Shown piece after piece: positions 53,308-61,413 of a stretch of DNA of 64,000 nucleotides. The stretch lies in the NCBI RefSeq assembly GCF_014648315.1, contig NZ_BMQW01000012.1:42356-106355 (forward strand), given 5' to 3'. Numbering within the stretch: position 1 is the first letter of the stretch; every line of letters begins with the position of its first letter. The notes under the pieces are model-generated. The model saw only the letters and a program-made list of their open reading frames with translations, ran no database searches and was not told the origin of the DNA. The translations under genes and the position numbers were made by a program. This DNA is from Shewanella ulleungensis (GTDB taxonomy: Bacteria; Pseudomonadota; Gammaproteobacteria; Enterobacterales; Shewanellaceae).

Positions 53308-54360
53308 TTGGGACCGACTCGGATTCAACAATTACTAACTCAGATGGACGTTGAAGAACTTCGTCAACGTCTAGAGTTTGAGCCTCAGGGATTGCCTTTA
53401 TCGGCAAACCTGCTGGCCAAATGCCATATCGACGTAGATAAAGTTGAACAAGCTTTAGAATGGCAGCAATCGCAGCCAAACCATTATATTTTAACCCCCT
53501 CAGATCCACTCTATCCTCCATTGCTAAAGCAAATTTCCGACGCTCCATTAGTGCTATTTATTAAAGGTATCGTTGAATCTTTGGTGGTTCCAAGTATTGC
53601 TATAGTTGGTAGCCGTAATGCTTCTCGTGGTGGTTTAGATATTGCCGCTGAGTTAGCTTATAACCTTACTAGTCAAGGTTTTGCTATTACCAGTGGTATG
53701 GCAACAGGTATCGATGGTGCGGCCCACAAAGCAACTTTAGCTGCTAATGGTTCAACGATGGCTGTATTAGGCACTGGTGTTGAGCGGGTATACCCTAAAC
53801 GACATCAACAGTTGTATCGCGACATTATCCATTCAGGTTGTGTTATTAGTGAATATTGGCCTCACATTGGGCCATATGCAGGTAACTTCCCTAAGCGTAA
53901 TCGTATTGTTAGCGGCTTAAGCTTGGGGACTGTTGTGGTTGAGGCCAGTCGTAAAAGTGGCTCGTTGATTAGCGCTCGTTTAGCAATGGAACAAAATCGG
54001 GAAGTGTTTGCTGTGCCGGGCTCGGTATTAGGCGGTTATAGCCAAGGTTGTCACGATTTAATCAAAAATGGCGCAAAACTTGTCGAGTCTGCTGCCGATA
54101 TAATAGAAGAGTTAGGGAGTTTATCGGATTATCACCTTGAACAATTGCATCGACAGCACCATATACAGGATAATGACATTTGTGATTTGCCATTTCCTTC
54201 GCTGTTAGCTAGTGTAGGTTATGAAACAACTGCAATTGATGCGGTTGTTGAGGATAGTGGGAAGCCAATAGATCTGGTGTTAATACAAATGCTTGAACTT
54301 GAGTTACAAGGGTGGGTTGCAGCAGTGCCCGGTGGTTACGTCAGACTAAAGAGGAGTTAG
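53308..54360 (+). CDS. dprA: DNA-processing protein DprA (Smf)
   Basis: Single-strand DNA-binding protein that loads RecA during natural transformation. The 350-residue frame has the Rossmann-like domain with IVGSRNASRGG, GMATGIDGAAHKA, PKRNRIVSGLS and GSLISARLAM, and a C-terminal winged helix. The given start is a TTG at 53308, but the family-like stretch DWLVVCAVSGLG is encoded in frame just upstream (53266-53307) with no ATG, GTG or TTG before it. The true start may be an ATT at 53260 after AGGTG. Confidence 0.9.
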   Translation: MGPTRIQQLLTQMDVEELRQRLEFEPQGLPLSANLLAKCHIDVDKVEQALEWQQSQPNHYILTPSDPLYPPLLKQISDAPLVLFIKGIVESLVVPSIAIVGSRNASRGGLDIAAELAYNLTSQGFAITSGMATGIDGAAHKATLAANGSTMAVLGTGVERVYPKRHQQLYRDIIHSGCVISEYWPHIGPYAGNFPKRNRIVSGLSLGTVVVEASRKSGSLISARLAMEQNREVFAVPGSVLGGYSQGCHDLIKNGAKLVESAADIIEELGSLSDYHLEQLHRQHHIQDNDICDLPFPSLLASVGYETTAIDAVVEDSGKPIDLVLIQMLELELQGWVAAVPGGYVRLKRS

Positions 54361-54362
54361 CC

Positions 54363-54836
54363 ATGTTTGATATCCTCATGTATTTATTTGAAAATTATGT
54401 TCATAGTGAAATTGAACTATTAGTGGATGAAGATGAGCTTACTAAAGAGTTAACTCGAGCGGGTTTTCATCAAGTCGATATTATAAAAGCACTTTCTTGG
54501 TTAGAGCACTTAGCTGATCTTCAAGAAAGCGATAAGCCATACTTGTGCAATCATGCGCAACATTCATTCCGTATTTACACCAAAGCGGAGATGGCTAAGT
54601 TAGATGTTGAGTGCCGTGGATTTTTGCTGTTCTTAGAGCAAATTCAAGTGCTCAGTGTTGAAACCCGTGAAATGGTCATCGATCGTGTTATGGAGCTAGA
54701 CGAGCCCACATTGGTGTTAGAAGATCTTAAATGGGTAGTATTAATGGTACTATTCAACGTGCCAGGAAATGAGTCTGCTTACGAGCAAATGGAAGATTTA
54801 ATCTTCGAGCAGCCAGAAGGGCGCTTACACTCATAA
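54363..54836 (+). CDS. smg: Smg family protein
   Basis: A 157-residue protein (DUF494), the same length as E. coli Smg, starting MFDILMYLFENYVHSEIEL and containing GFLLFLEQIQVLSVETREMVIDR. Function is not established. It begins three bases after the dprA stop, a conserved arrangement. I use the ATG at 54363; the frame extends 17 codons upstream inside dprA. Confidence 0.94.
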   Translation: MFDILMYLFENYVHSEIELLVDEDELTKELTRAGFHQVDIIKALSWLEHLADLQESDKPYLCNHAQHSFRIYTKAEMAKLDVECRGFLLFLEQIQVLSVETREMVIDRVMELDEPTLVLEDLKWVVLMVLFNVPGNESAYEQMEDLIFEQPEGRLHS

Positions 54837-54838
54837 TA

Positions 54839-54862
54839 GAAAGGAGGCTTAGCCTCCTTTTT
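54839..54862 (+). terminator. Rho-independent terminator after smg
   Basis: Arms AAAGGAGGCT and AGCCTCCTTT with a very short loop, followed by TTT. It lies just beyond the smg stop. Confidence 0.8.
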
Positions 54863-54895
54863 TAGATCTATACAATATTATTTATTGAGAGCACC

Positions 54896-55459
54896 ATGTC
54901 GAAAATTGATCAACAGTTGTTTACTGTCCACGAGCATGCACTGGAAAAAGAGTTTGAGCTTTGTCCTGTGTGTGGTTCTGAGCTGTCGGTTAAACACAGT
55001 AAACATGGCAGCTTTGTTGGTTGCAATAATTACCCAACCTGTGATTATACTCGGCCGTTAGTGCAACATGAGTCAATAGAAACACAAGTGATTAGTGGTT
55101 CTCAATGCCCTAAATGTGGCCATGAGTTGGCTGTCAAGTCTGGTCGTTTTGGTATTTTTATTGGTTGTACTCACTATCCAGAATGCACTCACATTGAAAA
55201 ACATGACCACAGTAATGAGGTTGAGAAAATCGCATGTCCTCAATGTAATAAAGGTCATTTGGAGTCTCGGACCAGCCGTTATGGTAAGACTTTTTTTGCT
55301 TGTAGTGCCTACCCTAAATGCAAGTTTATCGTAAACTATCCTCCTTATAATGAGCCTTGCCCGGATTGTGGCTTTGGGATATTAGTGGAACGTAAAGGTG
55401 CTGCTGGCAGTCGCCTTGAATGTCCGCAAAAATCTTGTAAATATAAGCGAGCGCTTTAA
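54896..55459 (+). CDS. yrdD: Topoisomerase DNA-binding C4 zinc finger protein YrdD
   Basis: A 187-residue protein of four zinc ribbon units with CxxC...C...C patterns: CPVCGS..CNNYPTC, CPKCGH..CTHYPEC, CPQCNK..CSAYPKC and CPDCGF..CPQKSC. These match the C-terminal fingers of topoisomerase I, without any catalytic domain. It probably binds single-stranded nucleic acid; the cellular role is unknown. It precedes tsaC as in other gammaproteobacteria. Confidence 0.92.
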   Translation: MSKIDQQLFTVHEHALEKEFELCPVCGSELSVKHSKHGSFVGCNNYPTCDYTRPLVQHESIETQVISGSQCPKCGHELAVKSGRFGIFIGCTHYPECTHIEKHDHSNEVEKIACPQCNKGHLESRTSRYGKTFFACSAYPKCKFIVNYPPYNEPCPDCGFGILVERKGAAGSRLECPQKSCKYKRAL

Positions 55460-55498
55460 TTCGTTATCACCACCAATAAATTGATGAAAGGAAATCCA

Positions 55499-56065
55499 AT
55501 GTTGCAATTGCAGCCATCGGCTGTCGCCACCACCATACTACAAGGTGGCGTAATAGCTTACCCAACAGAAGCTGTATTTGGTTTAGGGTGCGATCCTGAT
55601 AATGATGCCGCCATCGAAAAATTGCTGGCAGTAAAACAACGACCTTGGCAAAAAGGGCTTATTTTGGTGGCAAGCTCATTTGAACAGCTATTACCTTACA
55701 TTGATGTTGCTAAGCTGACGGAATCGCAGTTACAGTTTGCGCAATCAAAGTGGCCTGGGCCATTCACGTTTGTGATGCCAATCAGGGTACACGTATCAAA
55801 ATTATTATGTGGTGAGTTTGATTCAATCGCGGTTCGAGTATCTGCTCATCCCGTTGTGCGTGAACTTTGCGACACGCTTAATAAACCATTAGTATCGACT
55901 AGCGCCAATTTAGCGGGAGAGCCTCCTGTGATAGATGCACAACAAATCCTCACTGATTTTAGCGATAAAATTGAGGCATTAATTTTAGGTCAACTTGGCG
56001 AGCAGCGTCAGCCATCGACCATTATTGACGCCCGCAGTGGTCAAATTCTTCGAAGTGGAAGTTAA
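55499..56065 (+). CDS. tsaC: Threonylcarbamoyl-AMP synthase TsaC (YrdC)
   Basis: Makes threonylcarbamoyl-AMP for the t6A37 modification of tRNAs that read ANN codons. The 188-residue protein has the Sua5/YrdC blocks GGVIAYPTEAVFGLGCDP, KQRPWQKGLILVAS and SIAVRVSAHPVV, and STSANLAGEPP. I use the ATG at 55499, five bases after AAAGGAA; a TTG six codons upstream is open. E. coli TsaC is 190 residues. Confidence 0.96.
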   Translation: MLQLQPSAVATTILQGGVIAYPTEAVFGLGCDPDNDAAIEKLLAVKQRPWQKGLILVASSFEQLLPYIDVAKLTESQLQFAQSKWPGPFTFVMPIRVHVSKLLCGEFDSIAVRVSAHPVVRELCDTLNKPLVSTSANLAGEPPVIDAQQILTDFSDKIEALILGQLGEQRQPSTIIDARSGQILRSGS

Positions 56066-56069
56066 TAAC

Positions 56070-57002
56070 ATGTCCAATACCCAACACCAGGTGCCGGATG
56101 CACAACAGGTTAAGTCGTTTCTGTTGGCTCTTCAGCAAAATATTTGTCAGCGTTTAGAGCTGCTCGACGGTAAAGCAACGTTTAAAGCCGACTCATGGGA
56201 ACGTGAAGAAGGTGGCGGCGGCACAAGTAGGGTGCTAACTCAAGGACAGGTATTTGAACAAGCAGGGGTTAATTTCTCGCATGTTATGGGGGCTGCTATG
56301 CCTGCATCCGCTACTGCACATCGTCCAGAATTAGCCGGTCGTAGTTTTGAAGCCATGGGAGTTTCATTAGTTATCCATCCTCATAACCCGTTTATTCCGA
56401 CAACTCATGCTAACGTACGTTTTTTTATTGCCCGTAAAGAAGGCGCAGACCCCGTTTGGTGGTTTGGTGGAGGTTTTGACTTAACTCCTTATTATCCGTT
56501 TAAAGAAGATGTGATTAGCTGGCATCAAACTGCTAAAGATATTTGTGACCCTTTTGGTGAAGATGTTTATCCAAAGTATAAAAAGTGGTGTGATGAATAC
56601 TTCTTTTTACCGCATCGAAATGAAACTCGTGGTGTGGGAGGCTTATTTTTTGATGATTTAAATCAGCCTGGTTTTGAACGTAGTTTTGCCTTTATGCAAG
56701 CGGTTGGTAATGGGTTTATCAAAGCTTATGCACCAATAGTAGAACGTAACAAAGCGTTAGAATATGGCGACGATGAACGTCAATTCCAGTTATACCGTCG
56801 TGGCCGTTATGTTGAATTCAACTTGGTTTACGATCGCGGTACTTTGTTTGGCCTACAAACTGGTGGGCGCACCGAATCAATACTGATGTCGATGCCGCCA
56901 TTAGTCCGCTGGGAATATGCATTTGCCCCAGAAGACGGCACAGCAGAAGCAGAGTTGTACGACGTATACCTAAAACCACAAGATTGGTTAGCACAAGCTT
57001 AA
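56070..57002 (+). CDS. hemF: Oxygen-dependent coproporphyrinogen III oxidase HemF
   Basis: Aerobic decarboxylation of coproporphyrinogen III to protoporphyrinogen IX in haem synthesis. The 310-residue protein has WEREEGGGGTSRVL, IHPHNPFIPTTHANVRFF, WWFGGGFDLTPYYPF and YVEFNLVYDRGT with GGRTESILMSMPP. I use the ATG at 56070, four bases after tsaC; the frame extends 25 codons upstream inside tsaC. E. coli HemF is 299 residues. Confidence 0.97.
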   Translation: MSNTQHQVPDAQQVKSFLLALQQNICQRLELLDGKATFKADSWEREEGGGGTSRVLTQGQVFEQAGVNFSHVMGAAMPASATAHRPELAGRSFEAMGVSLVIHPHNPFIPTTHANVRFFIARKEGADPVWWFGGGFDLTPYYPFKEDVISWHQTAKDICDPFGEDVYPKYKKWCDEYFFLPHRNETRGVGGLFFDDLNQPGFERSFAFMQAVGNGFIKAYAPIVERNKALEYGDDERQFQLYRRGRYVEFNLVYDRGTLFGLQTGGRTESILMSMPPLVRWEYAFAPEDGTAEAELYDVYLKPQDWLAQA

Positions 57003-57031
57003 CTCTGAGCGAGTCCTCTCAACATAGAGCG

Positions 57032-57466
57032 CTATCGGTTACGCATATTGTCTGCTAATGTCGAAATAGCCTGAATAATTACTTGTTGATGTTCAGGCTT
57101 TTTTATTGAATTACTAATTGCCGCGCGCATGCATATTAACCACTGATCTCGCATCGACTCATCAATCGCAAAAGGCATGTGCCTTGATCTGAGCGCTGGG
57201 TGACCATGTTTTTGTTGGTACAGCTGCGGTCCGCCAAGCCAACCACTTAAAAATTCATATAATTTTTGCTCAGAGTCAGAAATGGGTGAACTATGAATAG
57301 CCAACAGGCTTTGAGTTTCAGGTCTAGTTTGCATTTGCAGATAAAAGTCATGAGCTATCGCACGGATCACTTTGTCGCCACCAATAATATCGTAAGCGTT
57401 AGATTGCGTCGTATCTCTATCATCAATTGTTTGTGGCTTAGCGAATAACTTACGTAACCAGTTCAT
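57032..57466 (-). CDS. Group II truncated haemoglobin
   Basis: The 144-residue protein has a short N-terminal extension and then the group II (trHbO) pattern: AYDIIGGDKVIRAI, the block EFLSGWLGGPQLYQQKHGHP, the proximal histidine in LRSRHMPFAI, and RDQWLICM with its conserved tryptophan. Members bind oxygen or nitric oxide; the physiological role differs between species. It is convergent with hemF. The start is the ATG at 57466. Confidence 0.9.
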   Translation of the reverse strand: MNWLRKLFAKPQTIDDRDTTQSNAYDIIGGDKVIRAIAHDFYLQMQTRPETQSLLAIHSSPISDSEQKLYEFLSGWLGGPQLYQQKHGHPALRSRHMPFAIDESMRDQWLICMRAAISNSIKKPEHQQVIIQAISTLADNMRNR

Positions 57467-57637
57467 ATTGTCTGTGTTGAGGAATGTCAGCGCTATTATA
57501 TCTAAAACTATATCGAAATCATTGCGATTGCTGGAACATTTAGTTGTTAACGTTTTGATACCAATTATTTAACGATTACGCTGTATTTCAATCGTTAACT
57601 TGGTTAGATTGGTCGCAAAATAAGAAAGGAGACCCTA

Positions 57638-59020
57638 ATGGCAAAATTCACGCCTTCTTTGGTTGCTGTGGCGTTAGCTACCGCAATAGCCGGTTGCAGC
57701 CCTGCAGAACAACAAGACCCGCAAGTTATCATCAACGCTAATCCATACCCAAGCACTTATCATGCGTTACCTAATTCAACGATGTTACTTAAAAATGCCA
57801 CCGTATTAACCGGGACTGGTGAGCGTATTAATGATGCTGACGTACTCATTAAAGAGGGTAAAATTAGCGCCGTAGGACAACAGTTAGTTGCTGAAGGCGC
57901 GGTGATTGTTGATGCCAAAGGTAAATGGATTACTCCAGGTATTATTGATGTGCATTCACATTTAGGTGTATATCCAAGCCCCAATGCTGAGTCACATAAT
58001 GACGGCAATGAAATGACCAACCCTGTTACGGCTGAGGTTTGGGCAGAGCATAGCGTATGGCCACAAGATCCAGGTTTTAACCGTGCACGAGAAGGCGGTA
58101 TTACCACGCTACAAATTTTACCCGGCTCAGCCAACTTAATTGGTGGGCGCGGGGTGACATTAAAAAATGTCCCAGCCACCACAATGCAAGCGATGAAGTT
58201 CCCCCAAGCGCCATATGGGTTAAAAATGGCCTGTGGAGAAAATCCTAAAAACCTTTACGGTAGCCGTAATGAATTACCCATGACACGTATGGGTAATATG
58301 GCAGGCTATCGAACCGCCTTTATTCAAGCAACTGAATACAAACGCGCGTGGGACAAATATGATGCAGACTACGCCGCAGGTAAAAACCCCGTTGCCCCTG
58401 AGCGTGATTTAATGAAGGACACTCTTAAAGGTGTACTTGAAGGTGACATCCTCATTCATAATCATTGTTATAAAGCCGAAGAAATGGCAATGATGATCGA
58501 CTTAGGTAAAGAGTTTGGTTATCACGCAGGGACATTTCACCATGCAGTCGAAGCTTACAAAATTGCAGACTTGCTCGCAGAAAATGGTAACTGTGCAGCC
58601 ATGTGGCCTGACTGGTGGGGCTTTAAACTTGAAGCTTACGACATGGTTCTTGAAAATGTAGCCATGGTTGATGCCGTAAAAAACTCATGTGCCATTGTTC
58701 ACTCCGATTCTGGCGTGACTATTCAGCGCCTTAATCAAGAAACCGCTAAAATCATGCATGCAGCAAACGACAACGGTTTTGAGTTAACAGAACAACATGT
58801 GATTGGCTGGATTACCGCTAATGCAGCTAAATCATTAGGCATAAGTGACAAAACGGGTTCGCTTGAAGCCGGTAAAAACGCAGATGTAGTGATTTGGAAT
58901 ACCAACCCATTTAGCGTATATGCCCAAGCTGAAAAAGTATTTATTGATGGCGCCAAAGTGTATGACCGCCAAGACCCAGCCTTTCAGGCGCAAAGTGACT
59001 TTATGTTAGGTCAGCAATAA
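57638..59020 (+). CDS. Amidohydrolase, lipoprotein
   Basis: A 460-residue protein with a lipoprotein signal peptide (lipobox AIAGC, Cys20), so probably anchored to a membrane facing the periplasm. The amidohydrolase fold has the metal motif HSH at 106-108 (GIIDVHSHLGVYPSP), HNHCY, GTFHHAVEAY and AIVHSDSGV, ending with GSLEAGKNADVVIWNTNP. Substrate unknown. AGGAG precedes the ATG. It is followed 11 bases later by a related gene that lacks the metal motif. Confidence 0.88.
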   Translation: MAKFTPSLVAVALATAIAGCSPAEQQDPQVIINANPYPSTYHALPNSTMLLKNATVLTGTGERINDADVLIKEGKISAVGQQLVAEGAVIVDAKGKWITPGIIDVHSHLGVYPSPNAESHNDGNEMTNPVTAEVWAEHSVWPQDPGFNRAREGGITTLQILPGSANLIGGRGVTLKNVPATTMQAMKFPQAPYGLKMACGENPKNLYGSRNELPMTRMGNMAGYRTAFIQATEYKRAWDKYDADYAAGKNPVAPERDLMKDTLKGVLEGDILIHNHCYKAEEMAMMIDLGKEFGYHAGTFHHAVEAYKIADLLAENGNCAAMWPDWWGFKLEAYDMVLENVAMVDAVKNSCAIVHSDSGVTIQRLNQETAKIMHAANDNGFELTEQHVIGWITANAAKSLGISDKTGSLEAGKNADVVIWNTNPFSVYAQAEKVFIDGAKVYDRQDPAFQAQSDFMLGQQ

Positions 59021-59031
59021 GGAGCAAGACA

Positions 59032-60291
59032 ATGACACGATTTACCCAATCAGCACTTGCTATGAGCTTATCTATTAGTTTGGCTTTGAGCACGAATGTT
59101 GCTCAAGCAGAAAGCGTAGCAATTATTAATGCCACTGTGCACACAGCAACAGAACAGGGTGTACTAAACAATGCGACCGTGGTGATCGAAAACGGCACGA
59201 TTACAGCGATTAATCCACAAAGCTCGCAAGCCGATAAGACTATCGATGCAAAAGGGGCAATGTTAACGCCCGGTTTTATCGCTGCGATGAATGATATGGG
59301 ATTAGTCGAAGTCGGCGCTGTAGCCACCTCTAGGGATGCCAGTGACAAAGAGGCTAATATCACCTTTGATCCAAGCCTTGCTTTTAATCCTAAAGCCACC
59401 ACCATTTCCTTTGCCCGTAAGGGGGGGATTACACGCAATATTGTCACCTCTGGAGGTGGAGAAAGTATTTTTGCTGGGCAAACATTTGTAGTAGACCTAA
59501 CCGGTGAATTTGATAGTGTTATTGCTAGCAATACTGGTTTGTTTGTACAACTAGGGGCCACGGATGAAGGGTCTCGTGCAATGGGAATGCAGCAGCTTAT
59601 CTATAAGTTAGATGACGCGAAAAAAGCACTTTCCCAAGAAAGCAAAACTCAAAAGAAAGCTAAAGATAGCAGTGATGAAGAGCCTAGTCGTGAAGACCGT
59701 GTGATTGCAGCTGTGTTATCTGGTGAGAAACCATTGATTGTAGCAGTTGACCGTGCGAGCGATATCATTCATTTAATTAAGCTTAAGCAAGATTATGACT
59801 TAGATGTAGTGATTGTTAATGGCGCCGATGCTGTGGTAGTCGCAGAGCAATTGGTTCAAGCCAATATTCCTGTGGTGATAGATGCCATGCGAAATTTACC
59901 AGACAGTTTTGACTCTCTGCATAACTCGCTTAATAATGCAGGTAAGCTTGCAAAAGCAGGCGTTAAAGTAGCGATTGCTTTACCTGGAGATAGCCATAGT
60001 ATATATGCATTGCGCTACAGCGCTGGTAACGCGGTTGCGAATGGTATGAATTATGATGACGCACTTGCTGCTGTTACGGCTAACATTGCTGATATTTTTC
60101 ATCTAGACAGCGGTCGTATTGCCGTAGGTAAACCTGCGGACTTAGTATTGTGGAGTGGCGACCCATTTGAATTTAGCAGTAAAGTTCAAAAAATGTGGAT
60201 AGCAGGTGAAGAACAATCCTTACAAAGTCGCCAAGATGAGTTGCGAGAGCGTTATTTGAATAAAACAGATATGCCTGCAGGATATCGTTAG
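59032..60291 (+). CDS. Amidohydrolase-like protein lacking the HxH motif
   Basis: A 419-residue protein with a signal peptide (ends about 26, AQA|ES) and the amidohydrolase scaffold, closing with GRIAVGKPADLVLWSGDPF. At the position of the HxH metal motif the sequence is GFIAAMNDMG, so the histidines are replaced by Met86 and Asp88. It has a charged insert at about 203-225 (KTQKKAKDSSDEEPSRED). It is probably a non-catalytic partner of the preceding lipoprotein; that is inference. Confidence 0.85.
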   Translation: MTRFTQSALAMSLSISLALSTNVAQAESVAIINATVHTATEQGVLNNATVVIENGTITAINPQSSQADKTIDAKGAMLTPGFIAAMNDMGLVEVGAVATSRDASDKEANITFDPSLAFNPKATTISFARKGGITRNIVTSGGGESIFAGQTFVVDLTGEFDSVIASNTGLFVQLGATDEGSRAMGMQQLIYKLDDAKKALSQESKTQKKAKDSSDEEPSREDRVIAAVLSGEKPLIVAVDRASDIIHLIKLKQDYDLDVVIVNGADAVVVAEQLVQANIPVVIDAMRNLPDSFDSLHNSLNNAGKLAKAGVKVAIALPGDSHSIYALRYSAGNAVANGMNYDDALAAVTANIADIFHLDSGRIAVGKPADLVLWSGDPFEFSSKVQKMWIAGEEQSLQSRQDELRERYLNKTDMPAGYR

Positions 60292-60322
60292 ATTAAATCA
60301 ATATGAATGAAGAGAGAGTTTG

Positions 60323-61156
60323 ATGACCGACAAATACGCAGTATTTGGCAATCCTATTGCCCAAAGTAAGTCGCCATTTATTCATAGCGAGTTTGCAGAG
60401 CAAACTCAGCAAGATATGAGCTATGAAGCCATTTTAGCGCCGGTTGATCAATTCTCTGCTTCGTTAACTGAGTTTTTTGCTAACGGTGGTAAAGGCGCTA
60501 ATGTTACTGCGCCTTTTAAAGAGCAAGCGTTTGTCATGTGTGATGAGTTAAGTGACATGGCTAAATTGGCTGGGGCAGTTAATACGCTGTTTAATTTACC
60601 TGATGGAAGAATTGCCGGTGATAATACCGACGGTGTCGGTTTGGTCAATGACCTGGAAATGCTGTTTGGTTCGTTAAAAGGTAAGCGCGTATTGCTGGTG
60701 GGTGCTGGTGGCGCGGCTAGAGGCTGTATTTTACCTATTTTGCAGCATAATGTGTCTCAATTGGTTATTTGCAATCGAACTCACGAGAAAGCCGAACAAC
60801 TACAAAAGTTATTTAATGAGTACGGTAACTTTTTTGCTAAACCGATTGAAGAGTTAAATTCGCCATTTGATTTAGTGATTAACTCAACCTCAGCGGGTTT
60901 GTCGGGGCAGCTTATTTCACTACCCGATACTATCGTTGATGAAACTACGGACTGTTACGACATGACGTATAGTCAACAAACTACAGTCTTTAATCAATGG
61001 GCTCAAGATCAGCATGCACGTAAAACCGCAGACGGTTTAGGCATGTTAGTTGGACAAGCTGCGGCGAGTTTTAACTTATGGCGAGATGTTAACCCAGATA
61101 AAGGACCTGTTATGCGTAAGCTTCGAGAATTATTAGCACAAAAGGCCGTCGATTAA
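60323..61156 (+). CDS. aroE: Shikimate dehydrogenase AroE
   Basis: NADPH-dependent reduction of 3-dehydroshikimate in aromatic amino acid synthesis. The 277-residue protein has the substrate-binding block FGNPIAQSKSPFIHSEFA, the catalytic lysine in GANVTAPFKEQAF, the cofactor motif LVGAGGAARGCILP and NRTHEKAEQL. I use the ATG at 60323, though a TTG directly before it is open. It overlaps the next gene by one base. Confidence 0.97.
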   Translation: MTDKYAVFGNPIAQSKSPFIHSEFAEQTQQDMSYEAILAPVDQFSASLTEFFANGGKGANVTAPFKEQAFVMCDELSDMAKLAGAVNTLFNLPDGRIAGDNTDGVGLVNDLEMLFGSLKGKRVLLVGAGGAARGCILPILQHNVSQLVICNRTHEKAEQLQKLFNEYGNFFAKPIEELNSPFDLVINSTSAGLSGQLISLPDTIVDETTDCYDMTYSQQTTVFNQWAQDQHARKTADGLGMLVGQAAASFNLWRDVNPDKGPVMRKLRELLAQKAVD

Positions 61157-61413
61157 TGAATCAAAGCGTCATTTTTACAGACCAAGTATTTATCGAAGTT
61201 GATAACGTGAGGTTTATCGCCCAACAGCAAGGGATGCATATCAATTGCTATGTCAGTTTCTCTGCCATCAGTAAGCTTTGCGATAAACAAGTTGTCAGTG
61301 AAGGCAATGCTATGTGTCTATTTGAGCAATGTCGTTTTGATATTGAAGACCAAGCTGAAGCATTGATCGAACAAGAAGCTTTTAATGACAGTGGTGACAT
61401 TGTTCTAGTTTAA
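61156..61413 (+). CDS. DUF1488 family protein
   Basis: An 85-residue protein of the small DUF1488 family, with MNQSVIFTDQVFIEVDN and SFSAISKLCDKQ. Function unknown. The start overlaps the aroE stop by one base (TAATG), so translation is coupled. It overlaps the convergent GGDEF gene by four bases. Confidence 0.85.
   Translation: MNQSVIFTDQVFIEVDNVRFIAQQQGMHINCYVSFSAISKLCDKQVVSEGNAMCLFEQCRFDIEDQAEALIEQEAFNDSGDIVLV

Noticed and set aside
53246..53548. Minus-strand open frame of 100 codons opposite the start of dprA
   Set aside because: Antisense to the conserved DprA N-terminus, with no supporting signal; considered because the dprA start is unusual.
57760..59561. Long open frames on the minus strand opposite the two amidohydrolase genes (140 and 152 codons)
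   Set aside because: They are antisense to well-supported genes and show no family resemblance or ribosome-binding site.
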